Below are positions 29,165 to 38,974 of a stretch of 64,000 nucleotides of DNA, piece by piece. Positions within the stretch are counted from its first letter, which is position 1, and every line of letters begins with the position of its first letter. The notes under the pieces are model-generated. The model worked only from the letters and a program-made list of their open reading frames with translations. It searched no databases and was not told the DNA's origin. Both the position numbers and the translations under genes were made by a program. The DNA lies in contig CALSVI010000008.1 of NCBI GenBank assembly GCA_943840615.1, forward strand, positions 186,001-250,000, written 5' to 3'. Source of the stretch: an uncultured Luminiphilus sp. (lineage in GTDB: Bacteria > Pseudomonadota > Gammaproteobacteria > Pseudomonadales > Halieaceae).

Positions 29165-30511
29165 ATGGAAGCTTTCATCGTTGAAATCAATGCCTGGGCC
29201 TGGGGGGTCCCGATGCAGGTGTTGTTGTTGGGCACCGGGGTTTTCCTCACGCTGGGCTTGGGATTTCTGACGTGGCGCCGACTTGGGTTTGCTTTCCGCT
29301 TGCTGCTGGGTGGGTTTCAGGGGCAGGGTGAGGGAGATATTCCCCCTTTCAGGGCGCTCATGACCTCGCTCAGCGCGACCATCGGCACGGGGAATATCGC
29401 GGGCGTGGCGACCGCTATCACGCTAGGGGGCCCCGGTGCACTGTTCTGGATGTGGCTCACCGCTTTGTTCGGTATGGCAATGAAATACGCCGAGGCTGTG
29501 CTTGCGGTGCGATATCGCGAGCAGGACGACAGAGGGGGCTACAGCGGTGGGCCCATGTATTACATTCGCAATGGCCTGGGGCCTCGCTATGCGCTGCTGG
29601 GAGCAGCCTTTGCCCTTTTCGGCAGCATGGCAGGCTTTGGCCTCGCCAATACGGTCCAATCCAACTCAGTGGCGCAAGTGCTGAGCGATCAGTTTGACGT
29701 GCCTTGGGTGCTGACGGGTGGCGTCTTGATGGTGGTGGTGGGGGCCGTGATTCTAGGGGGCATCCAACGGATCGCTGCCACGGCCAGTGCAGTGGTCCCG
29801 GCAATGGCTATTGCCTACGTTGTCATGAGCATGATCGTGATTGGGATGCACTTCGACGAGGTGCCGGAGGCGCTGAGAACCATTGTTTCTAGCGCGTTCA
29901 GCGGCGCCGCCGCGACGGGAGGATTTGCCGGTGCGACGGTGTGGGCAGCGATTCGCTTCGGCGTTGCGCGCGGCATTTTTTCTAACGAAGCGGGCCTGGG
30001 GAGTGCGCCGATTGCGCACGCTGCAGCCAAAACGAACGAGCCGGTGGAGCAGGGGTTGGTAGCGATGCTGGGAACGTTTATCGATACCCTGGTGGTCTGC
30101 ACAATGACCGGGCTCGTGATTATGCTAACCGGCGTTCTAGACTCGGGTATTTCAGGGGCGAGCCTGACGGCCTCAGCCTTCGGGTCGGCGTTACCCGGCG
30201 GTGAGCTGGTTGTCACGCTGGGGGTGGTGTTATTTGCCACGACGACGATGATTGGCTGGTCGTTTTATGGTGAACGCTGTGTGGTCTACTTATTCGGCAC
30301 CAAAGGCATAGTGCCTTTTAGGGTCCTCTGGGTGCTTGCCATTCCCGTGGGTGCTGGCACCGATCTTGGCTTGATCTGGTTGGTCGCTGATACGCTCAAC
30401 GCGTTTATGGCCATTCCAAACCTGATTGCACTGCTACTTTTATCGCCTGTGGTGTTCAAGCTTTCCCGCGACTATTTCAGCCGGCGTGCGGCCGGCGCGC
30501 AAGCGACCTGA
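29165..30511 (+). CDS. AGCS family sodium/alanine-glycine symporter
   Basis: The 448-residue multi-spanning inner-membrane protein has the AGCS signatures SLSATIGTGNIAGVATAI, GGPGALFWMW and the long conserved block VARGIFSNEAGLGSAPIAHAA. AGCS carriers import alanine, glycine or related amino acids with sodium. The length and about 11 hydrophobic segments fit the family. The start ATG is at 29165. The next gene begins five bases after its stop, so the two are probably co-transcribed. Confidence 0.93.
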   Translation: MEAFIVEINAWAWGVPMQVLLLGTGVFLTLGLGFLTWRRLGFAFRLLLGGFQGQGEGDIPPFRALMTSLSATIGTGNIAGVATAITLGGPGALFWMWLTALFGMAMKYAEAVLAVRYREQDDRGGYSGGPMYYIRNGLGPRYALLGAAFALFGSMAGFGLANTVQSNSVAQVLSDQFDVPWVLTGGVLMVVVGAVILGGIQRIAATASAVVPAMAIAYVVMSMIVIGMHFDEVPEALRTIVSSAFSGAAATGGFAGATVWAAIRFGVARGIFSNEAGLGSAPIAHAAAKTNEPVEQGLVAMLGTFIDTLVVCTMTGLVIMLTGVLDSGISGASLTASAFGSALPGGELVVTLGVVLFATTTMIGWSFYGERCVVYLFGTKGIVPFRVLWVLAIPVGAGTDLGLIWLVADTLNAFMAIPNLIALLLLSPVVFKLSRDYFSRRAAGAQAT

Positions 30512-30516
30512 TCTTC

Positions 30517-31419
30517 GTGGGTGAGGGCGATGCGCAAAAGTTAGTGATCGCGATCTCGTCACGCGCGCTGTTCAATCTTGATGATGCGCACCGTATTTTC
30601 GAGCAGGACGGGTTGGAGGCTTACTCCGATTACCAGATCGAGAAAGAAGAGGAGATCCTAGAGCCGGGGCAGGCTTTCCCCATGGTAAAAAAACTGCTTG
30701 CGCTCAACACGCAATTACCGGACTCATTGGGCATCGAGGTGATTCTATTGTCGCGCAATAGTGCCGACACAGGCCTGCGCGTGTTCAATTCCATTGAGCA
30801 TCACGAACTGGGTATCACCCGGGCGGCTTTTTGTGGCGGCGAGCCGCCATGGCGTTACATCGAGGCATTTGGCTGCCAGCTGTTTCTGTCTGCAGAGGGC
30901 GGCGATGTTCGGGTGGCGTTGGATCATGGTGTTGCGGCCGCCACGTTAGTCTCTAATGCGACGGGCGGGACAGGAGATGATCAGCTGAGGTTTGCCTTTG
31001 ATGGCGATGCGGTGCTCTTCTCTGACGAAGCGGAGCAAATTTATAAGCGAGAGGGCCTAGATGCCTTCGCCGCCAATGAGGATGCGGCGCGCAAGCAGCC
31101 GCTAATGGGTGGTCCGTTCAAAAATTTTCTCGCATCGTTACAGCGGTTGCAGCATGCATTGCCTGATGAGCACCCACCCATTCGGACCGCACTCGTGACT
31201 GCGCGCTCGGCACCGGCTCACGAGCGGGTTATCCGAACCCTGCGAGCGTGGGACGTTCGGATCGATGAATCCATTTTTCTGGGTGGCCTGACCAAAACAG
31301 AGTTTCTGAAGGCGTACCGCGCGGATGTATTTTTTGATGATCAGCAGGTCCATTGCCGCGATGCGGCGGATCACGTGCCGACCGGTCACGTACCTCATGG
31401 GGTGGCCAACAGCGACTAA
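30517..31419 (+). CDS. cytosolic-type 5'-nucleotidase (NT5C1-like)
   Basis: The 300-residue protein resembles the 5'-nucleotidase family first known as vertebrate cytosolic NT5C1 (Pfam 5-nucleotidase). Features seen are VIAISSRALFNLDDAHRIF (HAD-like motif with Ser in place of the first Asp and DD following), FCGGEPPWRYIEAF, LFLSAEGGDV, and AFDGDAVLFSDEAE. It would hydrolyse nucleoside monophosphates in the cytoplasm. The GTG start is five bases after the AGCS stop. Possibly nucleotide salvage linked to transport, but that link is inference. Confidence 0.82.
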   Translation: MGEGDAQKLVIAISSRALFNLDDAHRIFEQDGLEAYSDYQIEKEEEILEPGQAFPMVKKLLALNTQLPDSLGIEVILLSRNSADTGLRVFNSIEHHELGITRAAFCGGEPPWRYIEAFGCQLFLSAEGGDVRVALDHGVAAATLVSNATGGTGDDQLRFAFDGDAVLFSDEAEQIYKREGLDAFAANEDAARKQPLMGGPFKNFLASLQRLQHALPDEHPPIRTALVTARSAPAHERVIRTLRAWDVRIDESIFLGGLTKTEFLKAYRADVFFDDQQVHCRDAADHVPTGHVPHGVANSD

Positions 31420-31440
31420 TTTTCGCTTATAAAAAAATTG

Positions 31441-31488
31441 AACCTTATTCCTTTTTGGTGGTCAGGCGAATGAAAGGGGAGTAAGGTT
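31441..31488. promoter_or_regulatory. imperfect dyad in the cysB leader
   Basis: AACCTTATTCCTTT (31441-31454) and AAAGGGGAGTAAGGTT (31473-31488) are imperfect inverted copies about 40 bases before the cysB start. LysR-type genes are commonly autoregulated through dyads, so this may be a CysB site, or an RNA hairpin. Seen directly; function inferred. Confidence 0.4.
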
Positions 31489-31525
31489 TTATCCCCATAG
31501 GACTATTGGAGAGGGCCTCTCGAGC

Positions 31526-32500
31526 GTGAAGCTGCAGCAGCTGAGGTATATTTGGGAGGTCGCGCATCACGATCTCAACGTGTCTGCCACGGCGCAGAGT
31601 TTGTTTACGTCGCAACCAGGAATCAGCAAGCAAATACGTTTGCTTGAGGATGAGCTTGGGGTCGAAATCTTCGCACGGAGCGGTAAGCACCTGACGCATG
31701 TTACGCCAGCGGGAGAGGTTATTCTGGATCTGGCGAGCGAAATCCTCCGCAAAGCAGACTCGATTAAACGGGTGGCGCAGGAGTTCTCCGATGAAACTTC
31801 GGGTACGCTCTCTATTGCGACGACCCATACGCAAGCGCGATATGTGTTGCCGCAAGTCATCCAGCGTTTCATGACCCGCTACCCCGATGTATCCCTCGTC
31901 ATGAAGCAGGGTACTCCGCCGCAGGTGGCTCAAATGGCGGCCGACGGTGAGGTTGATTTTGTGATCGCAACGGAAGCGCTTAATCAGTTTTCGAGTCTGA
32001 TTACGCTACCGTGCTACCGTTGGAATCGGTGTGTTGTCGTGCCACAGGAGCACCCCTTGGTGAGCCTTGAGCACTGCTCGTTGGAGGCGATCGCAGAATA
32101 TCCGATCGTGACCTACACCACGGGCTTCACGGGGCGCTCAAAGCTTGATGAGGCCTTCAGCGACCGCGGGCTGACGCCTCGGGTGGTATTTACTGCCGTT
32201 GACTCCGACGTCATCAAAACCTATGTCCGGTTGGGTCTGGGTATTGGTTTAATAGCCGGCATGGCCTACGACCTGCCATTGGACACGGATCTGGTGAAAA
32301 TCGATGTGTCACATTTATTTGCCAGCTCAGTGACTAGCCTTGGTTTTCGCAAGGGCACGTTTTTACGCGGTTATATGCATGATTTTATCCACGAGCTGGC
32401 GCCTCATCTTGGCCGCGATCTCGTGCAAGAAGCGCTCTCAAGAGCGAAGCTGATCGATCGCATTGCCCTTTATGAAGGGATCGAATTGCCCGAGCATTGA
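31526..32500 (+). CDS. cysB: LysR-type regulator of cysteine biosynthesis
   Basis: CysB activates sulfate assimilation genes in response to N-acetylserine. The 324-residue protein starts MKLQQLRYIWEVAHHDLNVSATA with the CysB-type winged helix (SQPGISKQIRLLEDELG). It has the ligand-pocket region ATTHTQARYVLP and TYTTGFTGRSKLD, and shows higher similarity to CysB/Cbl than to general LysR proteins. The GTG start follows GGAGAGG. Its 3' end overlaps convergent pabB by 31 bases. Confidence 0.94.
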   Translation: MKLQQLRYIWEVAHHDLNVSATAQSLFTSQPGISKQIRLLEDELGVEIFARSGKHLTHVTPAGEVILDLASEILRKADSIKRVAQEFSDETSGTLSIATTHTQARYVLPQVIQRFMTRYPDVSLVMKQGTPPQVAQMAADGEVDFVIATEALNQFSSLITLPCYRWNRCVVVPQEHPLVSLEHCSLEAIAEYPIVTYTTGFTGRSKLDEAFSDRGLTPRVVFTAVDSDVIKTYVRLGLGIGLIAGMAYDLPLDTDLVKIDVSHLFASSVTSLGFRKGTFLRGYMHDFIHELAPHLGRDLVQEALSRAKLIDRIALYEGIELPEH

Positions 32501-33834
32501 TCCGCCCCTTCCAGTGTCGCCATTATTGGCCCCACCTTATCGATGGTCTCCTGGTATTCCGCATGCCAGTGCGAGCTTGCTGTGATTCCGCCGCCTCCCC
32601 AGCAGTGCAGCGTGCTGCCGGTTGCCTCGAGGGTCCGAATGGCGATGCTGCTCTGCAGCCAGTCGCGCCCGGCCAAGACGAAGAGTGAGCCGCAGTAGGC
32701 GCCTCTGGGATAGGGCTCCAGCTCAGCAATAATCTCGACAGCCCGCTTTTTAGGTGCGCCCGTAATCGACCCCCCGGGTGACGTCGCGAGCAGCATTTGG
32801 CCTGCACTGACGTGAGGAGCCAGGCGTCCCTCAACGGTGCTGATGAGGTGGTGCACGTTGCCGAAACTATGCAGCCCACACAGTTCGGTCACCGCAACGC
32901 TTCCCGTTTCGCAAAATTGTCCAATGTCGTTGCGCAGTAGGTCGGTGATCATGACATTCTCGGCCCGGTCTTTTTCAGAGCTGAGCAGCGATGCGGCAAG
33001 CTCTGCATCGCGGGTGGGGTCAGCGTGTCTGGGTGCCGTGCCCTTAATCGGTTGCGTGGTCACCACTCCCTGCTGAATGCGGAGGAAGCGTTCGGGGGAC
33101 AACGATAAGATGGCGTGGTCTGAAGCCGTCCGCACAAAGCCCGAAAATCCGCCCGCGAGCTTCCCTCTTGTGGCGCGGTATGCAGACCAGGGATCACCCT
33201 GCAGCTCGGTTTCAAAGCGCTGTGCATAGTTAACCTGATAGCAATCGCCCGCCAGAATATAGTCCTGAATCTGCTCGATATGCGTCTGATATTGTCGCTT
33301 GCTGATCGAAGTTCGAAAGCGCGTAGATAGCGTGTAACCTTGAGGTTCCACCTGCTGTTTTGAGTCGACAATACCGCAAACCTGCCTGCGAATCGGATCG
33401 GGACAATCAGGATGAAAAAGTATCTCTGTCGTAGCGGTTTCCCGGTGGGTCACCAGCAGCCAGTGAAAAATGCCCGCCATGGTGCGCGAGGGGTTTCGGA
33501 ACTGGCCCGTCAGCCGCTCAGCGGCTGAGTCGTAATCCAGCGCGCCAATGGCCACACAGCCGGTAAAAGTGGCTGATGCGCCGATAGTGTCGTAGCCGAC
33601 GACCCCCTTCTCAATATCGGCCTCAATGGCAGTCATCCATTCATCGAGGTTTCCCGAATAATTCTGCAATCGATGGTTCGTCGTCGGGAGCGCAGCCACA
33701 ATCTCCATTTCTGCATCCGTTTGGCTCGAACCGCTGTCCAGATACACAAATCCCGATAACCCGGCGAAATGATCCGCCCAGCCCATTAGGCTGGGGGTGT
33801 AGTCGAGAGCAATGACTTGGCCGTATACAGCCAT
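32470..33834 (-). CDS. pabB: aminodeoxychorismate synthase component I
   Basis: PabB makes 4-amino-4-deoxychorismate for folate, using ammonia from PabA. The 454-residue protein has chorismate-enzyme motifs: GDCYQVNYAQRF, LSLSPERFL, PIKGTAPR (the PIKGT signature of PabB), DLLRNDIGQ, SFGNVHHLIS, and PGGSITGAPKKRA with AYCGSLF. PIKGT favours PabB over TrpE, which has LAGTR. It is divergent from the propionate operon and convergent with cysB. Confidence 0.94.
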   Translation of the reverse strand: MAVYGQVIALDYTPSLMGWADHFAGLSGFVYLDSGSSQTDAEMEIVAALPTTNHRLQNYSGNLDEWMTAIEADIEKGVVGYDTIGASATFTGCVAIGALDYDSAAERLTGQFRNPSRTMAGIFHWLLVTHRETATTEILFHPDCPDPIRRQVCGIVDSKQQVEPQGYTLSTRFRTSISKRQYQTHIEQIQDYILAGDCYQVNYAQRFETELQGDPWSAYRATRGKLAGGFSGFVRTASDHAILSLSPERFLRIQQGVVTTQPIKGTAPRHADPTRDAELAASLLSSEKDRAENVMITDLLRNDIGQFCETGSVAVTELCGLHSFGNVHHLISTVEGRLAPHVSAGQMLLATSPGGSITGAPKKRAVEIIAELEPYPRGAYCGSLFVLAGRDWLQSSIAIRTLEATGSTLHCWGGGGITASSHWHAEYQETIDKVGPIMATLEGADQCSGNSIPS

Positions 33835-33863
33835 ACATACCCCTATAGGCGTTAGGGATTAAA

Positions 33864-33893
33864 TTGACAGCAATGCGTAAGGATAAGTAATGT
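33864..33893 (+). promoter_or_regulatory. sigma70-like promoter candidate for the propionate operon
   Basis: A perfect -35 TTGACA at 33864-33869 is followed by 18 bases and TAATGT. Transcription would start about 80 bases before the first operon gene. It lies in the only divergent gap serving this operon. Confidence 0.45.
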
Positions 33894-33981
33894 CACGGCC
33901 TGTGCACAGAGCGGCGATGCGTCGTCAAAGCTGCCCCGAGGGGGCTGGCGCAGACTTTGTAGCAAATCTGAGAGTTCACTC

Positions 33982-35703
33982 ATGACTAATGGTACCGAAG
34001 AGGGCGTTCAGAAGGGGACGGCCGTGTCACTCGAAAACCCCTTTGGCAACGCAGTGGCTGAGCAAACTGACACGGGGCGCTACGAGGCAACGCTCAAGCG
34101 AGGCGCAGAGTTGCGCGAGAAGCCCTATGTCGCGGCGGGGCCTGCGAATCGGCAACGGCAGCACCTCAAGGGGCGCATGACGGTATGGGAGCGAATCCGT
34201 TTGCTTGCCGACGAGGCGCCGCACGTTTTGTATCAGAACTGGGGCCCCAACCTCGACGGGGCATCGTTAGTCACCGCTATTATCTCGGTGGATGGACGCG
34301 ACGTTGCCGTATACGGGCATGATTTTACCGTTCGTGCCGGTTCGATGGACGCGACCAACGGGAAAAAACTGGCGCGGTTGTTTGAGCTGGCGGCTAAGCG
34401 ACACATTCCGTTAGTGGGTCTCAATGATTCGGCAGGTGCTTATATTCCAGCGGGTGTCGGCGGGCTAGATGGGTATGCTGATGCCTTTACCGCACTGCGT
34501 AAGATCAGCGGGATCGTGCCCAGCATTATGTGTATGTTCGGTTTCAATGCTGGCGGTGGCAGTTATCTGCCTCGTCAGGGTAGTTTTTTGATTCAGCCCA
34601 AAAACACGTTTTTTGGGCTTACCGGCCCCGGGGTGGTAAAAAGCGTATTGGGAGAGGACGTTACGCCGGATGAGCTGGGCGGCCCCGGGGTGCACAGCCA
34701 GACCGGCGTCACGGACTTTGTCGTGGAAGACGAGGTCGCGGCGCTGAGAAAAGTCCGCGAATTGCTGCGTTATTTCCCCGACTCCAACGCATCCATCGCT
34801 CCCTTCAGAGAGACCTCGGATCCTATTGATCGACAAACTGTTGATATCGATATTCTGCTCAAGAAAGCCTTCAATTCTCCCACGGGATTCAATACGCCCC
34901 TCGACATCAGCATTTTGATTCAGCAACTTTGCGATCATGGTGATTTTTTGGAGACTCAGGCGGATCGAGCCAGAAATACCATCACGGCATTTGGCCGGAT
35001 GGGCGGCAACGTGGTGGGGTTTGTTGCGAATAATTCGGCGGTAGCCTCTGGCCAGATCGATATCGATGCCGCCTATAAAAACGCCCGCTTCATTCGTTTT
35101 TGCAACCTCTATAACATCCCCGTGATTTTTCTTGAGGACACGACCGGCTTCCTGCCCGGGAGAGAGCAGGAGCACCGTGGGATTGTGCAGGCCGGCCGGG
35201 CAATGCTCGACGCGATTGTCGATCTCAGAACGCCGCGTTTTCTGGTGCTGGTTCGCAACGCCTTTGGCGGTGCTTACGCCTCCTACAATAACTACGCAAC
35301 GGGGGCTGATTTTGTTGTAGCGCTTCCGACCACGCGGGTAGCGGTAATGGGTCCTGCTGGCGTCGAGTTTGTGTACAAAAATGAATTGAAAAAAATTCGT
35401 TCGGAACGGCCCGGACAGCTGAAGGAGGAGGTCGCGGCGAGGGTGGCTCAGGGCTTGACGGAGACCGAGGCGTTGTCAGAAGCCGCTGAAGCAGTTGATG
35501 TGGCGATCAAGGCCGAAGAAGCACTGCTGACGCAGCGGTACGAACGTGAAATCATGAACCCGGAGGAGGCTCTCAGTTTGGGTTCGATCTCGGAGATTGT
35601 GATGCCGTCGGACCTGCGCCGGACGCTGGCGACGCAAATGGCCTTTTGTTTAAGACACTACACGCCGGGACCGATGCAAGCGGTTCAGCGCGAATTCCAC
35701 TGA
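33982..35703 (+). CDS. acyl-CoA (probably propionyl-CoA) carboxylase, carboxyltransferase subunit
   Basis: The 573-residue protein has two crotonase-fold halves like PccB. The N-terminal half carries [27 protein letters not shown] and [12 protein letters not shown]. The C-terminal half carries [17 protein letters not shown] and the oxyanion-hole stretch [18 protein letters not shown], followed by [14 protein letters not shown]. It would move CO2 from carboxybiotin to an acyl-CoA. The epimerase, mutase and MeaB genes downstream make propionyl-CoA the likely substrate. It is about 60 residues longer than typical PccB, including an N-terminal extension. Confidence 0.88.
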   Translation: MTNGTEEGVQKGTAVSLENPFGNAVAEQTDTGRYEATLKRGAELREKPYVAAGPANRQRQHLKGRMTVWERIRLLADEAPHVLYQNWGPNLDGASLVTAIISVDGRDVAVYGHDFTVRAGSMDATNGKKLARLFELAAKRHIPLVGLNDSAGAYIPAGVGGLDGYADAFTALRKISGIVPSIMCMFGFNAGGGSYLPRQGSFLIQPKNTFFGLTGPGVVKSVLGEDVTPDELGGPGVHSQTGVTDFVVEDEVAALRKVRELLRYFPDSNASIAPFRETSDPIDRQTVDIDILLKKAFNSPTGFNTPLDISILIQQLCDHGDFLETQADRARNTITAFGRMGGNVVGFVANNSAVASGQIDIDAAYKNARFIRFCNLYNIPVIFLEDTTGFLPGREQEHRGIVQAGRAMLDAIVDLRTPRFLVLVRNAFGGAYASYNNYATGADFVVALPTTRVAVMGPAGVEFVYKNELKKIRSERPGQLKEEVAARVAQGLTETEALSEAAEAVDVAIKAEEALLTQRYEREIMNPEEALSLGSISEIVMPSDLRRTLATQMAFCLRHYTPGPMQAVQREFH

Positions 35704-35727
35704 TCAACGGCCGGGAGAGCAGATCAC

Positions 35728-38529
35728 TTGGGCACCCAACACTATCTCAATAATCCGTTGATTCACGGCGATCGGCGGAGCAAGTTGCGCCGATCAGAGT
35801 GGACGGAACAGTTTCGTTGCGATCATCTGAAGCCGTTGATTATTTGCCGAGGCCCGATTCGCAAGGAAGCCATGGATGTCTTTGCGGAAATGGGCATCAA
35901 TCAATATGGAATCCTGCTGTCCGAAAAAGATTCGATCGTTTATCGCGGCGCCTTGGCGCCCGAACTTCGTGTGCTAACAGATCCCGAGCGGGTCCACAGG
36001 GTGCCCGATTACAGTGGTGCAACTAAAGAAGAGCGCGAGCAGCGTATTGCCGACATCATAAGTATTGCGCATGAGCATGGTTACAACGCCATCTTTGCGG
36101 GTTACGGCTTCATGGCTGAAGACGAACAGATGGTGGCCTCCATGGAGCAAGCCGGACTCAATTTTATCGGCCCGTGCTCCCGCACCGTGCGGCAAGCCGG
36201 CTTGAAGGATGAGGCAAAGCGCACTGCGCTAAAGTCCGGGGTTTCAGTGACGCCGGGAATTGACAACGGCACAACACTCACTTTGCTTAAAAAATATCCC
36301 GACCAAAAAGCCCTGCTGGGTGTGATCGAACAGCAAGACTTGGAGCTGGAGGATGATGCAGCGCGTGACGGAGAGCTCGAGCCACTTGCCGAGGCAGTGC
36401 TTACGGCCAGCTACCGAAAGGGCATAGATCTTTACACGATTGACGAGCTAGGCGAGACGCTGACAGAGGCGGTTGTTCAGATGAGCCAGCAGTACCCGCA
36501 AAATCGGGTGCGCCTTAAAGCGATCGGCGGCGGCGGCGGCAAGGGCCAACGGATCGTGCCGCTTGGTCAATCAGATCGCACCCCTGAGTTGGTCCGTGAA
36601 ATCCTCAACGAGGTCAAAACGACGGGCGTTGGCGACAACAAAAATGTCCTGGTTGAGCTCAATATTGAAACCACTCGCCACCAGGAAATTCAGGTCATCG
36701 GCAACGGTGACTGGTGTATCACCTTGGGCGGCCGTGACTGCTCATTACAGATGCACGAGCAAAAGCTACTCGAGGTGTCAGTGACCCGAGAGTCACTGCA
36801 GGCGGCTGAGACCCGCGCCAGCCAGCTGGGTGCTGAGCAGGAGGCTGCCGTTCTGGCTCAGGACGTAAAAACGCTGGATGCCATGGAAGCCGAGGCGGCG
36901 CGATTCGGTGAAGCCGTGGGGCTCGATTCAGTCTCAACATTTGAGTGCATCGTCGATCGCGACCAGCATTTCTTTATGGAAATGAATACTCGTATTCAGG
37001 TCGAGCACCGGGTGTCAGAGCTGTGCTACGCGATGCGCTTCGTCAATCCGGCTGACAGCGAGGATGGCTTTGTCGTTGAATCGTTGGTTGAGGCGATGGT
37101 GCTGCTCGCTGCTCATGGTCCCAGTCTTCCCAAGCCCGAGCGGATAGCGCGGCTACCTGATTCCCTAGAAGCGCGCCTGAATGCCACAAATGACGCGTTG
37201 CAGCCTAGCGCCGGAGGCATTGTCGAGTTCTGGTCTGATCCAATTGAAGGTGAAATTCGGGACGATCAGGGGATCAGTCTGCATAACCCCGACACAGACG
37301 TCTTTATGGAATACACCCTGGCGGGTGCCTATGACTCCAATATCGCACTGTTGCTCACGGTAGGTGACACGCGAGAGGCCGCCTACGAGCACATGGCTGA
37401 GGTACTCAGGGCCAGTCGGCTACGCGGCAAGGATCTGGCCACCAATCTGGCCTTCCACTACGGATTGGTAAATTGGTTTCTCGGGCGCACGGTAAATGCA
37501 AGGCCGACCACGCAGTTCATCGTGCCCTACCTCACGGCGGTCGGCGAACTCGCGCAGGAGTCGGGGCGGGTGGATGTAGGTATCGCATGGCGCTTGCTGT
37601 GCGCGGCCAGGCTCGATACTGCCGGCGCGGAGCACGACGCGTTGCGTCAGGTGCTGGCGGCAAAAGAGAGCTTACTGATCCGACCGATTGAGCAGCTGAT
37701 GGCTTCGCCGCATCTGCTCTCGGGCTGGCTCAGCCTGAACCAGCAGGCGTTTCTTTTTGAGGCGGGGCATTTCGCCTGGGCAGAAAACCCCATCGAAGTG
37801 CTTGCGGATACCTACCATTTTTTGCGGTTGGACTGGAACGACACCCTGCCTGCAGCGAATATGATTTGGGACCATGATCACAAAATCCTTACCGACGCCG
37901 AGGATTTCTACGCGGAGCTGACGAGGCGTTTTAGCTGCGAGGATTGGGCGTCGATGTGTGAGGTGTTGTCTGGCACCGCTCCTGATGGCATGACGGAGGC
38001 CGACTGGCTGGCCGTTCAAGCTGCGCATCGAGGCTATCAGGCGGGCACCGAAATTCTCGAGCTGCTCCCCGCGATGGCGCGGTTCACCGGCTTTTTTGAT
38101 TTGGCGATTCAGCCCGACATGAGCATCGATTTCCCTGAGAGGCTGCTTGACGAGGCTCACCAGAAAGCCATGAGTAGAGCGCTTGCGCCCCCGCCGGTCG
38201 CCAAGTCAGACGAAATCGTAGCGGAGAGTGGCGGTATGTTTTACGGCCGTGAGGTTCCCGAGGCGCCGCTCTATGTGCAAGCTGGCCAGCATTTTGAAGC
38301 AGGAGAACCGCTTTATATTGTTGAGGTGATGAAAATGTTCAACAAGGTTATCGCGCCCTTCGCTGGAACGGTTGACGAAGTTTTGGTCGAGGGAGACGGC
38401 GTAATCATTGCCAAGGGTCAGCCCCTGTTTAAAGTGACGCCGGATGAGAAGGTTGAGGTGCTATCGGATACCGACCTCGCTGCACTCCGGAAAGATCACA
38501 CGACAGAGCTCGTAAAGCTTTTTATCTGA
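35728..38529 (+). CDS. divergent biotin carboxylase / biotin carboxyl carrier fusion (933 aa)
   Basis: This is an ATP-grasp biotin carboxylase fused to a biotinyl domain. An atypical N-domain (LIICRGPIRKEAMDVF instead of the usual ANRGEIA form) leads to a lysine-bearing segment KRTALKSGVSVTPG near 164-177. The glycine loop LKAIGGGGGKGQRIV is near 263-277, about 55 residues further than in E. coli AccC, so there is an insertion near 180-250. Catalytic MEMNTRIQVEH is near 417-427. A long helical region (about 560-825) separates it from the biotin site VEVMKMFNKV, Lys869. It is the partner of the upstream carboxyltransferase, 24 bases away. Confidence 0.85.
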   Translation: MGTQHYLNNPLIHGDRRSKLRRSEWTEQFRCDHLKPLIICRGPIRKEAMDVFAEMGINQYGILLSEKDSIVYRGALAPELRVLTDPERVHRVPDYSGATKEEREQRIADIISIAHEHGYNAIFAGYGFMAEDEQMVASMEQAGLNFIGPCSRTVRQAGLKDEAKRTALKSGVSVTPGIDNGTTLTLLKKYPDQKALLGVIEQQDLELEDDAARDGELEPLAEAVLTASYRKGIDLYTIDELGETLTEAVVQMSQQYPQNRVRLKAIGGGGGKGQRIVPLGQSDRTPELVREILNEVKTTGVGDNKNVLVELNIETTRHQEIQVIGNGDWCITLGGRDCSLQMHEQKLLEVSVTRESLQAAETRASQLGAEQEAAVLAQDVKTLDAMEAEAARFGEAVGLDSVSTFECIVDRDQHFFMEMNTRIQVEHRVSELCYAMRFVNPADSEDGFVVESLVEAMVLLAAHGPSLPKPERIARLPDSLEARLNATNDALQPSAGGIVEFWSDPIEGEIRDDQGISLHNPDTDVFMEYTLAGAYDSNIALLLTVGDTREAAYEHMAEVLRASRLRGKDLATNLAFHYGLVNWFLGRTVNARPTTQFIVPYLTAVGELAQESGRVDVGIAWRLLCAARLDTAGAEHDALRQVLAAKESLLIRPIEQLMASPHLLSGWLSLNQQAFLFEAGHFAWAENPIEVLADTYHFLRLDWNDTLPAANMIWDHDHKILTDAEDFYAELTRRFSCEDWASMCEVLSGTAPDGMTEADWLAVQAAHRGYQAGTEILELLPAMARFTGFFDLAIQPDMSIDFPERLLDEAHQKAMSRALAPPPVAKSDEIVAESGGMFYGREVPEAPLYVQAGQHFEAGEPLYIVEVMKMFNKVIAPFAGTVDEVLVEGDGVIIAKGQPLFKVTPDEKVEVLSDTDLAALRKDHTTELVKLFI

Positions 38530-38560
38530 CTATCCCAGACCTTGTTAAGGGCGTATTTTC

Positions 38561-38974
38561 ATGATTACTGCATTGGACCATATCGCTATTGCTGTGCCCG
38601 ACCTGGAGGCGGCGGTAGCACGATTTTTGGATGATTTCGGACTGCGTCACGATGGTAATGAGGTGGTGGAAGCGGCTCAGACAACCACGGCGTTTTTCAG
38701 TGTGCCTGAGACGCATATTGAGCTGGTGCACCCACTCAACGGCGGCGGCCCGATTTCGACTTACCTTGAAAAGCGCGGGGGAGGGCTCCATCACCTCTGC
38801 TTTCGCACCGACGACATTGATGCTGACGTGGCGAGACTGAAAGAAAAAGGCTATCAGTTTATTGGTGACGGACCCACGCCGGGCGCTCATGGTTCCCGGG
38901 TGATTTTTATTCACCCGAAAAGTTGCGACGGCGTGCTTATCGAGCTGTCGGAGCCCGCGGAGGCGCCGGCATGA
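38561..38974 (+). CDS. mce: methylmalonyl-CoA epimerase
   Basis: The 137-residue protein has a VOC (glyoxalase-like) fold with the opening [21 protein letters not shown]. The metal ligands are probably the His of DHIAI, the His in [10 protein letters not shown] and the late Glu in GVLIELSEP. It converts (S)- to (R)-methylmalonyl-CoA between carboxylase and mutase. Its TGA overlaps the mutase ATG (ATGA). The operon position makes the assignment strong. Confidence 0.93.
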   Translation: MITALDHIAIAVPDLEAAVARFLDDFGLRHDGNEVVEAAQTTTAFFSVPETHIELVHPLNGGGPISTYLEKRGGGLHHLCFRTDDIDADVARLKEKGYQFIGDGPTPGAHGSRVIFIHPKSCDGVLIELSEPAEAPA

